In this document: in pieces, positions 31,168 through 39,859 of the stretch
How the letters are laid out: each line of letters starts with the position of its first letter
Position numbering within the stretch: the first letter of the stretch is position 1
DNA from: an uncultured bacterium
Lineage (GTDB): Bacteria > Muiribacteriota > Ozemobacteria > Ozemobacterales > Ozemobacteraceae
DNA: 64,000 nt
Reading direction: 5' to 3'
NCBI GenBank assembly: GCA_937949615.1
Contig: CALEDQ010000019.1
Location: forward strand, 1-64,000
Position numbers and translations under genes: made by a program
Notes under the pieces: generated by a model
The model's database searches: none
The model's input: the letters and a program-made list of their open reading frames with translations, nothing else
Told to the model about the DNA's origin: nothing

Positions 31168-33879
31168 TTATTCATCGCCAAGCGGGATTACCGCGTTGTC
31201 GAGATCGAGAGCTTCGGGTTCATCGACATTGTAGGCATGGAATACGCCATTATACAGGTCTGAATTTTCTTCGGTCAGGCCCATATTCAGCTGCACATCG
31301 TCTTTGATTTTTTCGAAGGCAATGATAATTTCTTTATAGCCGTCGAGTTCATCATTGAGTTCTTTAAGCAGGTTCTTCGGGTGATAGCCATCTTTGCTGA
31401 AGATCAGGAAGCTGCGGCGTGAATCGGAGTTCGAGTCATCGGCAACTTCGGTGAAGTCTTCAACTTCACGCATGTAAAGATTGGTGTATTTTTCCATTTC
31501 TTCATAGGCGGGATAGATGTCTGAGAGCCAGTCGAAGAAGGTTTTGCCCTTCACATCGAGGAAAGTGCCTTCTTTAAGGAACTTAGCGATATCATAGTTC
31601 TTGAATTCCTTGCTGAAATCGGCCAGAGCAGCGCGTTTTTCTTCGCCAAGTTCACGCATCATCACAGCAGTATCGAGATTTTTCTTGATCGTGGCAACCA
31701 TCAGAACGGTTTCAGCGGCTTTCTGGCTTACCGATACGGGGTCATAGGTCAGAGCTTTTTCGATGTCGGCCAGATAGATCTTGATGATATTGCGCGGGGT
31801 TTCTTTGCCGTTAGCCTTGTTCCAGCGCCAGCCAAAAGCTTTCTGACAGTCTTTCATCAGGTCTTTGTGCTCGCGATCCGGGTCGATATTATAGCATTCA
31901 ACGAGACGACCAAGGGCTTTGCGCATTTTCTGCGAATACTTCAGGTGTTCGTCGCGAATAAAGTCGACCATCTTGTCAGAATCTTTGATACCGGCTTTGA
32001 CCTGCTCACGGGCGGCCTTGATCTGTTCTTTGAAATACATCATTTCTTTGACACCGATCTGGAAAGCATCGGCATTGAAAGCTTCGATCAGCAGGTCTTC
32101 GTTCCAGGCGGCGGTGTCGATACCGACCATCGGAATGTAGTTGAACGGCGACTGCTCGATGCGCAGGCCAACGACGTCGAAGATACCGCCGCGGTGTTTG
32201 TTGGCGGTTATCCAGTTCTGGTATTTCTTTATGAGAACGTAGTCGGGGTTGAAGAATACCTTGAGAATATTGTATTCATCGATGGTTTTCTTGTAATCGC
32301 GCGACTGAATCTTGTCACCGGCCCAGCTGACGTAGGTCATCGGGTTGATAGCATGCCCGACCTTGCCCCAGAAACCGCGTTTAGAAGCTTTATCGGCTTC
32401 GGCTTCGGTCGGTTTCCATGACATATAGTCGGCTTTCATCGACCAGAGTTCCTGCAGGCGTTCCATACCGAAATCCGGCAGAGAAAAGCCCTTCTGGCTG
32501 TAATAGCTCATCAGAACACCCTGCTTTTCAAGCTCAGTGTAGACGCGCATATTCTTTTCCTGAATAGCGGCCTGTTCTTCATCGGCGGGGTTCTGAGCCT
32601 TGAGGAAATCGCCATAGTTGCTTTCAGTGACCAGCAGAGCGGCAGCCTTTTCCTCGGCTTTCAGCTGTGAGCGGTTGTCATAGAAAGACTTGAATTCGGG
32701 GTCGTTTTCGTAGAGATACCAGTAAGAGCCTTTGTATGCGGCTTTCCAGCGTTTATTGTATTTGCCGAGAACGTCACCGAGAGTGGTGAGGGCGACCCAG
32801 ACAAGGGCGAGAGCGCCGATTACCTGGCCGACGATCGGAATACAGAACATCGCGATGAGAGCGGCCGAGCCAAGTGCGAGGCCAACGTAGTTCTTGACGA
32901 GTGAGTATGAATTGTAGCGGCCGCCTTTGCGGTCTTCTGACTTGTAGATGCCGTATGAATCGAGAGCGATACCGACGACGCACAAACCGATACCGACGGT
33001 ATGGCCCCAGCCTTTGGCATCGCCGATTACCGAAGCACCACGGTTAGTGCTGATGCCGGCTTTTTTAGCAACCTTGCGATAGGTTTCGACATTTTCGAGG
33101 CCGGTTTTGCGGGCAACCCAGCGCCAGTAAGAATAGAAACCTTCGCCCGGGCCGGCTTTATAACCGCACGGAGGAGCCATGTGGCTGAGGAAGGTGCCGA
33201 CGTTATTGGCGCTGAAAGTCTTCTGGGCTTTGTTGGCAAGGTCGCCCATTTTCTGGAAGCCGCTCATCAGATTGGCTTTGCGCTGAATGAAGCCGACGCC
33301 TTTCTGATACAGGCGGGTGTTGGCAATCTTTTCACCGGTAAATCTGGCAGCGGTAGAAACTTTAGTGGCCGCCCATTTGGCACCGCGACCGACACCTGAA
33401 TCGGCAACGGCCTTGCCGGCTTTGCTCAGGCCACCAACAAGCTTCTGCAGTGGTTCTGAGTTGGCAATGAACGAGAAAGCCAGAGTGGCTTTCGAAGATG
33501 CCAGCGATACGGCCTTGAAATAGTAAGGCGTATTGGTGAAATGGGGCGACATATCGCTGAGGGTGCTGTAAAAGCTGAATACATCAGTACAGCCGTCATC
33601 CATCAGCGCGTATGCGCCTGAAATGCTGGTCATCCATTCACCCCAGGCGATTGCTTCGGCCTCTTCTTTGGAGCGGCCGCGCAGAGAAAGCATATATTCG
33701 AGATAATCAGCCGGAGCGACAATCTCGTCGATGCTTTCGATGCCTTCAATGCCTTCGGTATTCAATACCGGTTTCGGCACATCGTCATTGGCTCTGACGA
33801 CGCTTATGGCAAATGGCTCAAAGGCCAGCCAGAAAGCCAGAAAGAAAATCAGAAAATTATAACGACCACGAATCTTCAT
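31168..33879 (-). CDS. Orphan 903-aa exported protein with membrane hairpin
   Basis: GGAGGG stands before the ATG. A signal peptide (residues 1-30, ending near VRA-N) is followed by an acidic stretch. Residues 130-230 are rich in Gly, Ala and Lys helices. Residues 290-365 contain two or three hydrophobic Gly/Ala-rich segments (VGIGLCVVGIAL, YVGLALGSAALIAMFCIPIVGQVIG, split by polar turns). Such hairpins occur in pore-forming or secreted toxin-like proteins. The remaining 530 residues are long charged helices without Cys. I know no family. The only fixed Cys residues are in the first third (DDGC, PPCGYK). No immunity-like gene is adjacent, so a toxin role is speculation. Confidence 0.75.
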   Translation of the reverse strand: MKIRGRYNFLIFFLAFWLAFEPFAISVVRANDDVPKPVLNTEGIEGIESIDEIVAPADYLEYMLSLRGRSKEEAEAIAWGEWMTSISGAYALMDDGCTDVFSFYSTLSDMSPHFTNTPYYFKAVSLASSKATLAFSFIANSEPLQKLVGGLSKAGKAVADSGVGRGAKWAATKVSTAARFTGEKIANTRLYQKGVGFIQRKANLMSGFQKMGDLANKAQKTFSANNVGTFLSHMAPPCGYKAGPGEGFYSYWRWVARKTGLENVETYRKVAKKAGISTNRGASVIGDAKGWGHTVGIGLCVVGIALDSYGIYKSEDRKGGRYNSYSLVKNYVGLALGSAALIAMFCIPIVGQVIGALALVWVALTTLGDVLGKYNKRWKAAYKGSYWYLYENDPEFKSFYDNRSQLKAEEKAAALLVTESNYGDFLKAQNPADEEQAAIQEKNMRVYTELEKQGVLMSYYSQKGFSLPDFGMERLQELWSMKADYMSWKPTEAEADKASKRGFWGKVGHAINPMTYVSWAGDKIQSRDYKKTIDEYNILKVFFNPDYVLIKKYQNWITANKHRGGIFDVVGLRIEQSPFNYIPMVGIDTAAWNEDLLIEAFNADAFQIGVKEMMYFKEQIKAAREQVKAGIKDSDKMVDFIRDEHLKYSQKMRKALGRLVECYNIDPDREHKDLMKDCQKAFGWRWNKANGKETPRNIIKIYLADIEKALTYDPVSVSQKAAETVLMVATIKKNLDTAVMMRELGEEKRAALADFSKEFKNYDIAKFLKEGTFLDVKGKTFFDWLSDIYPAYEEMEKYTNLYMREVEDFTEVADDSNSDSRRSFLIFSKDGYHPKNLLKELNDELDGYKEIIIAFEKIKDDVQLNMGLTEENSDLYNGVFHAYNVDEPEALDLDNAVIPLGDE

Positions 33880-33976
33880 ATTGCCCTCCAGTTGAAGACA
33901 AACATTGCAAGGGTACAGCTACTATAATACTGTAATTTTACCAGATAAGTTTATAAAACCGTAACCCTTTATCTTC

Positions 33977-35293
33977 TTATTCTTCTCTCAGCATCTTTTC
34001 CTGATTGGCAACCACATATGTACAGGTCAGGTCACCGGTAACATTGTTCATGGTTTCGAACATGTCGAGAATCGGGTTGATGCCGAGGGCAAAAGCAACG
34101 ATCTGCGAAATCTGACTTTCGTTCAGGCCCAGACTGTTGAGAATGATAAAAAGGAGCATCAGGCTGCCACCGGGAATACCGCCGGCGCCAACGGCTGCCA
34201 GAACTGTGGTGACGACAAGAATGAACAGATTGCCGAAACCAAGTTCGATGCCAAAAATATTGGCAGCAAGAATTGCGAACATCGGCAGATGAATGCAGAC
34301 GCCATCCATGTTCACGGTGGCGCCGAGCGGCAGAGCGAAGTCGGCAAGCTCACGTCTGATTTTGAGTTCATCGGCGGTTTTCAGAGTAATCGGCAGAGTA
34401 GCACCGGAACTGCGGGTAACGAAAGCGGTTATCATCGCTTCCTGAGCGTATTTAAAAAAGCGCAGCGGGCTGGTTCCGGTCATCAGCTTGATCATCAGAG
34501 AATAGACGACAAAAATCATCAGCATGATACCAACAATGATGCCGACGCCGATGTTGAAATACGGGCCGGCGAGATCGGGACCATACTGGGTAAAATTCAC
34601 GATGGTCAGAGCGAGAATGCCGATTGGCGCATAGTCCATAATCCAGTCGACGAGCACAAAAAGGACCCGGTTAACAGCAGACGCCAGGCCAGGCAGACTG
34701 GCCAGAACCGAAGCATCAGGGTCTGTCTGACTGCTGTCTTCGAAACTGTCGAGCAGTGAACGCAGTGCCAGACCGGCAAGAATGGCAAAGACAATGACCG
34801 CGAGAAAGTTGCCTTCAGCCAGAGCTTTGAATGGATTCTCAAACATGCTCATGAAAACTGCGGTCAATGAAGCGGCACCGGAATTGGCAGCGGCAGCAGG
34901 GGCAGCCACAGAGTCGGCAGTGGCAGAAAGCTGCATACCGCCTTTCCCGGGGTTGATTGCCATAGCGAAAACTGTACCGATTACCGCTGCCAGCATCGAA
35001 GTGACGAGATAGAGAACAACAACACGCAGGCCAATGCGCCCGAATTTTTTCAGCGGCAGACTGGCGGCGCCCTGAAACAGCGAGAAAAAGATCAATGGCA
35101 CGACGATCATTTTCAGCATTTTTACCAGCACCAGACCAAACGGTGACAGCCAGGCGTCAAGAGTGCCCTTGAGTGCTATGCCGTGGCTCGATTCGGCATA
35201 CCAGCAGACAATACCCACAAGAGCGCCGATTATAAACGCTCCAAGCATACGATAAAGAATCGGAATCCCGCGATATCTTGCGATCAGGCCCAT
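33977..35293 (-). CDS. Dicarboxylate/amino acid:cation symporter, GltP/DctA family
   Basis: About 438 residues from the ATG at 35293; GAGGTG lies five bases upstream, and the TTG before it is less likely. Eight or so membrane helices and two re-entrant loops are expected. The family hallmarks are present: RSSGATLP (hairpin 1), and LPLGATVNMDGVCIHLP with the NMDG motif in helix 7. The following AAVGAGGIPGGSLML is hairpin 2. It imports dicarboxylates or acidic/neutral amino acids with sodium or protons. Family members usually have NMDGT; the Val-Cys-Ile-His variant here may alter substrate preference. Monocistronic. Confidence 0.88.
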   Translation of the reverse strand: MGLIARYRGIPILYRMLGAFIIGALVGIVCWYAESSHGIALKGTLDAWLSPFGLVLVKMLKMIVVPLIFFSLFQGAASLPLKKFGRIGLRVVVLYLVTSMLAAVIGTVFAMAINPGKGGMQLSATADSVAAPAAAANSGAASLTAVFMSMFENPFKALAEGNFLAVIVFAILAGLALRSLLDSFEDSSQTDPDASVLASLPGLASAVNRVLFVLVDWIMDYAPIGILALTIVNFTQYGPDLAGPYFNIGVGIIVGIMLMIFVVYSLMIKLMTGTSPLRFFKYAQEAMITAFVTRSSGATLPITLKTADELKIRRELADFALPLGATVNMDGVCIHLPMFAILAANIFGIELGFGNLFILVVTTVLAAVGAGGIPGGSLMLLFIILNSLGLNESQISQIVAFALGINPILDMFETMNNVTGDLTCTYVVANQEKMLREE

Positions 35294-35349
35294 CAAAACA
35301 CCTCGTCATTAAATCAGATGCAATATTTATATCACACCCGCAAAAATAA

Positions 35350-35381
35350 ACGCAGGGATTCAAAATGCTGAACCCCTGCGT
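35350..35381 (-). terminator. Probable terminator after the 177-aa lipoprotein gene
   Basis: A 13-bp stem with one mismatch (acgcagggattca / tgaacccctgcgt) and a 6-base loop. On the minus strand it is followed by ttatttttg. It lies about 100 bp past the lipoprotein stop. Confidence 0.55.
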
Positions 35382-35482
35382 CATTTAAAATCTGATTTTT
35401 ACAAAATCAGTAAGATGCGAAGAACTCCTACCCTAATAAGGTAAATTCGGAAAACTAAGCGCCTATTTGCAGCAATATAGAC

Positions 35483-36016
35483 TTAAAAGTCTACTTCGTT
35501 AGACTTATAAGGTATTCCCTTAGTAACTTCCCATTTGCCAGTAGTTGAATTTTTAACCCAAATAACATCTTTAGTCATATTGGTTTCAAGATACACCTTG
35601 TCAGGGGTTTCAATTTTTGCAACTTTAATATACATATAAGTCGAGACAGTAACGGTATTGGAATTACCCGTGTGACCAATTGGCCTGAACTGATAGCTCA
35701 TGATGTTGTATCTTTCAAAACGACTTTTAGTCATATCATACAGTTCCTGCCAGCTACCTCCTCCATTCAAATCCTTAAAACTGGCAGAAATGTGAGCAGT
35801 AAAATTATCAGTGCGCGTACCAGCTGGTAGACCGTTGTTCTCCATGGCCGTTTGAAGACTGGTGTAATTTGCTTTGATATCAGGATAGTCTGTGGCGAGA
35901 GTCAAATCATCAGTTACAGCTGGTGCGACCGGACTGCCGCCACCACCACCGCCGCCGCAACCGAGAAGAGCTATGGCGATGCAGAAAACTGCGAAAAGGC
36001 TGATTATTTTATTCAT
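35483..36016 (-). CDS. Small lipoprotein, possible NTF2-like fold
   Basis: 177 residues. The lipobox is LLGC with Cys20 lipidated, followed by seven glycines as a flexible linker. The mature chain (about 150 residues) alternates a helical start (MENNGLPAGTR and a Phe/Trp-containing stretch) with beta strands ending in GKWEVTKGIPY. This order, and the closing W-x-V strand, resemble SnoaL/NTF2-like domains; it is an impression only. GGAG precedes the ATG. It is AT-rich and likely monocistronic. Function unknown. Confidence 0.75.
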   Translation of the reverse strand: MNKIISLFAVFCIAIALLGCGGGGGGGSPVAPAVTDDLTLATDYPDIKANYTSLQTAMENNGLPAGTRTDNFTAHISASFKDLNGGGSWQELYDMTKSRFERYNIMSYQFRPIGHTGNSNTVTVSTYMYIKVAKIETPDKVYLETNMTKDVIWVKNSTTGKWEVTKGIPYKSNEVDF

Positions 36017-36161
36017 GCTTTAACTCCAACAACATTGAAATTTAGATCTGGAAAATTATTATACACGACCCGTAATCTTTTGCAAAACCTTTAAAAACCG
36101 TACCTGAACTGCCTGAGAAGCAAAAACATTTCATTTTAGACATCCGCCGGAGTCGCGCAAA

Positions 36162-36198
36162 CAACCAGTATATAAGGATTATGTTATAATCTGGTTGT
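36162..36198. promoter_or_regulatory. Inverted repeat around a TATAAT box
   Basis: caaccag and ctggttg form an 8-bp stem when the flanking a and t are included, enclosing a perfect TATAAT (36185-36190). It lies about 115 bp before the zinc-ribbon protein gene. No convincing -35 is present. The 289-bp gap that it sits in contains no open frame with a ribosome site. Confidence 0.35.
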
Positions 36199-36305
36199 TG
36201 TAAAAGCAGTTTAAGCAATCTGTCGCCGGTTCGCCGGGGTGACCTGTCAGCCGGGCGTTTTTCGATAAGCTTTCGTATGGCATTGCCTTTCTGGAGAAGT
36301 TTTTA

Positions 36306-36893
36306 ATGACAGCGAACAGCATCTGCAAATTTTGCCACAAAAGCGTGAATGTCCCCGACAATCTGCAGGGATCGCTGCTGCGCTGCCCGTTTTGTCTGGA
36401 AGACTTCGACGTATTTGAGCCACAAAGCCATGAGCAGAATGTTCAAAGCAGTTCTGTTCAGATACAGACGCCAGAGTCGCAGAATCTGACCCAAGCGGTG
36501 ACCGAATTTTTGCAGATCCGGGCAGCAAAAAAACTTGCGACAGATTCTGGCTGCGGCCTGGCATTTCTGCTGGCCGTCATGCCTGGTGTCATGCTGTTTC
36601 CTCAAAGCTTGCCATATTTTTTGCTGACCAGCTTAACGACCGGGGTTCTTTTTTGCGGTGCCTGGATAATGCTGATCAATAGACATTTTGCCAGAAGTAT
36701 CAATAACTCTTTCAACAGCCTTTTTAAAGAATCAGGTATTGCAGCGCCGGGAAACCGTGAGCTTTACATGAAGCTTCTTGCAGATTTCGCTTCCAGACTC
36801 AAGATTAGCGAAGAAAAGGTCATCAGTGACCCGTTTTTGCGCAGCATACTGAACCGGCTGGCTGATGGTCTTGAAAAACCGCGACAACAGTAA
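36306..36893 (+). CDS. Zinc-ribbon membrane protein
   Basis: 195 residues with GGAG upstream of the ATG. The N-terminus is a zinc ribbon: C7, C10, C27 and C30 (ICKFC ... RCPFC). Residues 80-120 contain two membrane helices (FLLAVMPGVMLF and LTSLTTGVLFCGAWIML). The last 70 residues are a charged, probably cytoplasmic helical tail. This ribbon-plus-membrane layout is common in uncharacterised proteins of bacteria with complex envelopes. No function can be given. Confidence 0.7.
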   Translation: MTANSICKFCHKSVNVPDNLQGSLLRCPFCLEDFDVFEPQSHEQNVQSSSVQIQTPESQNLTQAVTEFLQIRAAKKLATDSGCGLAFLLAVMPGVMLFPQSLPYFLLTSLTTGVLFCGAWIMLINRHFARSINNSFNSLFKESGIAAPGNRELYMKLLADFASRLKISEEKVISDPFLRSILNRLADGLEKPRQQ

Positions 36894-37005
36894 TTATTGC
36901 CCGCAGTAAATCAAAAATAAAACAGTTTGCGAGACAAACCAGCCGACAGAACGGATCGATAAATCTGATCAGCACCGCTTCTACATAAAGCAATGAGCAG
37001 AAAAG

Positions 37006-37037
37006 ATGCCCGCCCGGTAAGAATTCCGGGCGGGCAT
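37006..37037. terminator. Bidirectional terminator
   Basis: A perfect 12-bp stem (atgcccgcccgg / ccgggcgggcat) with an 8-base loop, followed by ttcttt on the plus strand and cttttc on the minus strand. It separates the convergent zinc-ribbon and RanBP2-type zinc-finger protein genes. Confidence 0.8.
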
Positions 37038-37099
37038 TTCTTTACGTTCAATCTGAGGCTTTTTCGAATACTCCAGACAAATCTGCCTGTATCAGGCAA

Positions 37100-38263
37100 T
37101 CACTGAAACTTAATGTCGCGCAGGTCGCCGAGGCCGCTGAAGATGGCTTCCCATTTGGTACCAATCCGCAGCTTCATGAACTGTTCGAGGGTTAAAGGCT
37201 TGTCGCGCAATTTTTCGATTTCGAATTCTTCGGGCGAGCCTTCTTTTTTTGCCTTCACGACGTAGGTTTCGATTCTGGCTTTTTCGGTCAGATCGCCGAT
37301 CTGTGGCGGAACATTGCTGCTGGCACCTGAATCAGGCCAGCGTGGCTCATCAGTGGTACCTTTGAGTTCTACCGTCTCAAAAGGCACCCAGCGTTCGATA
37401 TCGTAGTAGACCATTTCGTCGTAAATCGGTTCTTTGCGGAATTTCTGGCGTTTAACCCGCCTGGTTTTCTTTTCTTCACGGTATTCAGGCACAACCTTGT
37501 ATTTAACCTTAAAGCGGCCGTTACCAAGATCGACCTTGCCGTCTTCAACCTGTTTTTCACCGACTTTGACCTTTTCGGTGTATTCCTCGTTAACTTCTTC
37601 AAATCCATCTGGAATTTCTTTGTGAGAGCGAACCTGCCGCTCACTCGAAAACTTGCGGGCCCCGGCCGGCACTTCTTTAGCCCAGGCGTTCTCACGAACG
37701 GTTTTATATTCGGCACGCTCGATCTGGCGCACCCACTGATTGGCGGTAATCTCGATCTTAACGACCTTCTCGTGGCAACTCAAAGCCATAAGAATTAAAA
37801 ACATCAGAGCAAAAATGCCACAGCCAAATTTCAGCCAGGCCGGTGTCGGAGCTGATTTTTCTGGTTTCTGTGACTTTTTCTGGTTGCCATTATCTTTACC
37901 GGTCTCGCCGGCGGCCAGTTCGCGGGTGGCGCGATTTTTGCCATCAGAGCGGTCTGAACCGCAGCCGGTGCATTTTGTTGCCGAAGATGGGCTCATATTA
38001 CTGCAGAACGGACAGACCCAGTCAGGGCCGGCCTTAGCCTTGGCCAGTTCGGCTTCGTCGTCTATGACTTTTGAATCTTCATCGACGTAAAATTTGACGT
38101 TTTCGCTGCGAATAGCGCCGCAACTCTCGCATTGCTGGGCCGAACCACGATTTTTGGCGTTACAGTTCGGGCAGTCCCAGAATCCTTCTACTATTTCCTC
38201 GATAATCCGGATTCCACTGTCGCTGGGTTTACCAGCAGAACGTTTTTTGCCGTTCTCATTCAT
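37100..38263 (-). CDS. Membrane protein with two RanBP2-type zinc fingers
   Basis: 387 residues, GGAG eight bases before the ATG. Two zinc fingers of the W-x-C-x2-C-x10-C-x2-C type are present: W29, C31, C34, C45, C48 and W82, C84, C87, C98, C101. After a Lys/Ser-rich linker a single membrane helix follows (about residues 145-163, FGCGIFALMFLILMALSC). The C-terminal 220 residues are charged, with many Lys/Glu and Tyr, and unassigned. RanBP2 fingers bind RNA or protein partners in eukaryotes; bacterial examples are rare and uncharacterised. Fingers lie before the helix, so they are presumably cytoplasmic with the large tail outside. Confidence 0.75.
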   Translation of the reverse strand: MNENGKKRSAGKPSDSGIRIIEEIVEGFWDCPNCNAKNRGSAQQCESCGAIRSENVKFYVDEDSKVIDDEAELAKAKAGPDWVCPFCSNMSPSSATKCTGCGSDRSDGKNRATRELAAGETGKDNGNQKKSQKPEKSAPTPAWLKFGCGIFALMFLILMALSCHEKVVKIEITANQWVRQIERAEYKTVRENAWAKEVPAGARKFSSERQVRSHKEIPDGFEEVNEEYTEKVKVGEKQVEDGKVDLGNGRFKVKYKVVPEYREEKKTRRVKRQKFRKEPIYDEMVYYDIERWVPFETVELKGTTDEPRWPDSGASSNVPPQIGDLTEKARIETYVVKAKKEGSPEEFEIEKLRDKPLTLEQFMKLRIGTKWEAIFSGLGDLRDIKFQ

Positions 38264-38457
38264 CTCAACTGCTCCATTTTTTTTCTCTTAATACAGAACC
38301 ATCCGCACAACTTTGCCCTAAAAAGCAGAACAAAAGCGGAATCGATACATTACACTACAATGAGGTCAGATCAGAAAAGTATCCTGTTTTTTCTATGACA
38401 ATTTTATACCACAAAACCGGAAAAAAATCTCAAAAAAGTGCGCGACAATACAAGATC

Positions 38458-39801
38458 TTACAAAGAATCCTGCGGCGGTGCCGGGGGTGGCAGAAGCTCT
38501 TCGATTTTTTGTGGTGGCGGGGGCGGCTCAGGCGGTTCAGGAGCCGGACAGCGTGGAAACTGTCTGAAAACCGGGCCACGAAAAATCTGAATACGCCCAT
38601 TACCGGTATCGAGAACGTAAAGATCGCCGTTTGGCCCAAAGCGCGCTTCATGTGGTCTGACGAATTTTCCAGGGCCGGTGCCAAAACCGCCAATAATCTG
38701 CATTATCCTGTAATCAGCATCGAGAATGACGACCTTGTGGTTGCCAGTATCGGCAATTGCGAGCATGCCATCGGGCGAGCAATCGATGCCATTGGGATAA
38801 CGCAGCGTATAGTGTGGCCATCTGATCAGCTCGGCCTTTTTATGCATATTGTTCTCAAAGACCATTACCCGGTGATTGCCGTTGTCGGTCAGAAAAATAT
38901 CGCCGTTCAGGCTGACCCATACCCTCGTGATATCCTTGAACTGGCGATAATCGCGACCAGACATGTGATGCATGTGCCCAAGCCGCTTTGACGGTTTGAG
39001 ATCGGCCGAGAAGATCTGCAGGCGGTTTCCCTGCGTGCGCTGGCGTTGCAGAAAGTCGAGCCCGAGGCCGCGAATGTAATTACTGCGCGGCTCACTGACA
39101 TAAATCTGGCCGGCACAGTCGACGTCGATGCCAAGTGGATGGTGAAAATAGCCGTCTTTCCAGCCTTCCTGCCCGAGAATCCATTTAACTTCGCCATTCA
39201 GCTTGAGAGCTTTAACCCGGTGATTACCGGTATCGGCGATCAGCATTGTCGCGGTGCCAAGCCAGGCAACACCAACCGGCAGATTGAAGTGATCCATCGG
39301 CACGTTATCACCGGGCCTGATTCGACTCTGGGCGTGCTGGTAGGCGCGCCCAACCAGATAATTCGGGTTGCGCCCTGTCAGATAGTCTTTTTCGCGATAG
39401 GCATCGTTCGAATCAATGGGCTGAGTGCGGTCATCCCATGGCCAGAGGTCGCCATAGATCATTTCAAGTTTCAGGGGCTGCGTAGCCGTTGGTGAATTAT
39501 CGACCGAAAACAGCTGCAGGCGATTGTTGTGAGTATCGGCCACCGCAAGAAAGCGCCCATCAGGGGAAAAGGCCATGCCCTCCGGCTGGTTGAGCAAACC
39601 GTCTTTCTGCCCGTGCCCGGCATGCAGCGCCAGAAACGTGTATGGCTTATCGTGCGCCGGCAAGGCCATCGCACAGATCATAAACAGAAAAAAGGCAAGG
39701 CATCTGGCCAGCGAAGCGGTCGCAAAGGCAAAACCGCAAACAGACGAAAATCTGCACGGTCTTTGCGAAAAAGACAAATTTTTCTGCCGACAAGCTGTCA
39801 T
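38458..39801 (-). CDS. Exported six-bladed NHL-repeat beta-propeller
   Basis: About 447 residues from the ATG at 39801; an upstream extension would overlap the giant gene and has no support. A long signal sequence (about residues 1-46, core LAFFLFMICAMALPA) is followed by six NHL repeats, each with a P-x-G-[IVM] start and a [AT]D-[TN]-x-N-x-[RK] end (for example LNQPEGMAFSPDG and ADTGNHRVKA). That is a complete propeller, a fold that binds proteins, RNA or glycans. The C-terminus is Pro-rich (PEPPEPPPPP). The gene follows the giant surface-protein gene by 59 bp in the same direction, so a partnership is possible. Confidence 0.8.
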   Translation of the reverse strand: MTACRQKNLSFSQRPCRFSSVCGFAFATASLARCLAFFLFMICAMALPAHDKPYTFLALHAGHGQKDGLLNQPEGMAFSPDGRFLAVADTHNNRLQLFSVDNSPTATQPLKLEMIYGDLWPWDDRTQPIDSNDAYREKDYLTGRNPNYLVGRAYQHAQSRIRPGDNVPMDHFNLPVGVAWLGTATMLIADTGNHRVKALKLNGEVKWILGQEGWKDGYFHHPLGIDVDCAGQIYVSEPRSNYIRGLGLDFLQRQRTQGNRLQIFSADLKPSKRLGHMHHMSGRDYRQFKDITRVWVSLNGDIFLTDNGNHRVMVFENNMHKKAELIRWPHYTLRYPNGIDCSPDGMLAIADTGNHKVVILDADYRIMQIIGGFGTGPGKFVRPHEARFGPNGDLYVLDTGNGRIQIFRGPVFRQFPRCPAPEPPEPPPPPQKIEELLPPPAPPQDSL

Positions 39802-39859
39802 ATCGGGAAAATAGCCTAAACCGTCGGATTTTACAATCCGAAAACCATAAAAGGGCTGT

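Noticed and set aside
36201..36280. Possible riboswitch before the zinc-ribbon gene
   Set aside because: The G/C-rich segment folds only into short, inconsistent stems, and no known aptamer pattern was recognised.
36911..37099. 62-aa frame on the minus strand
   Set aside because: It spans the terminator hairpin at 37006-37037 and has no ribosome site or similarity.
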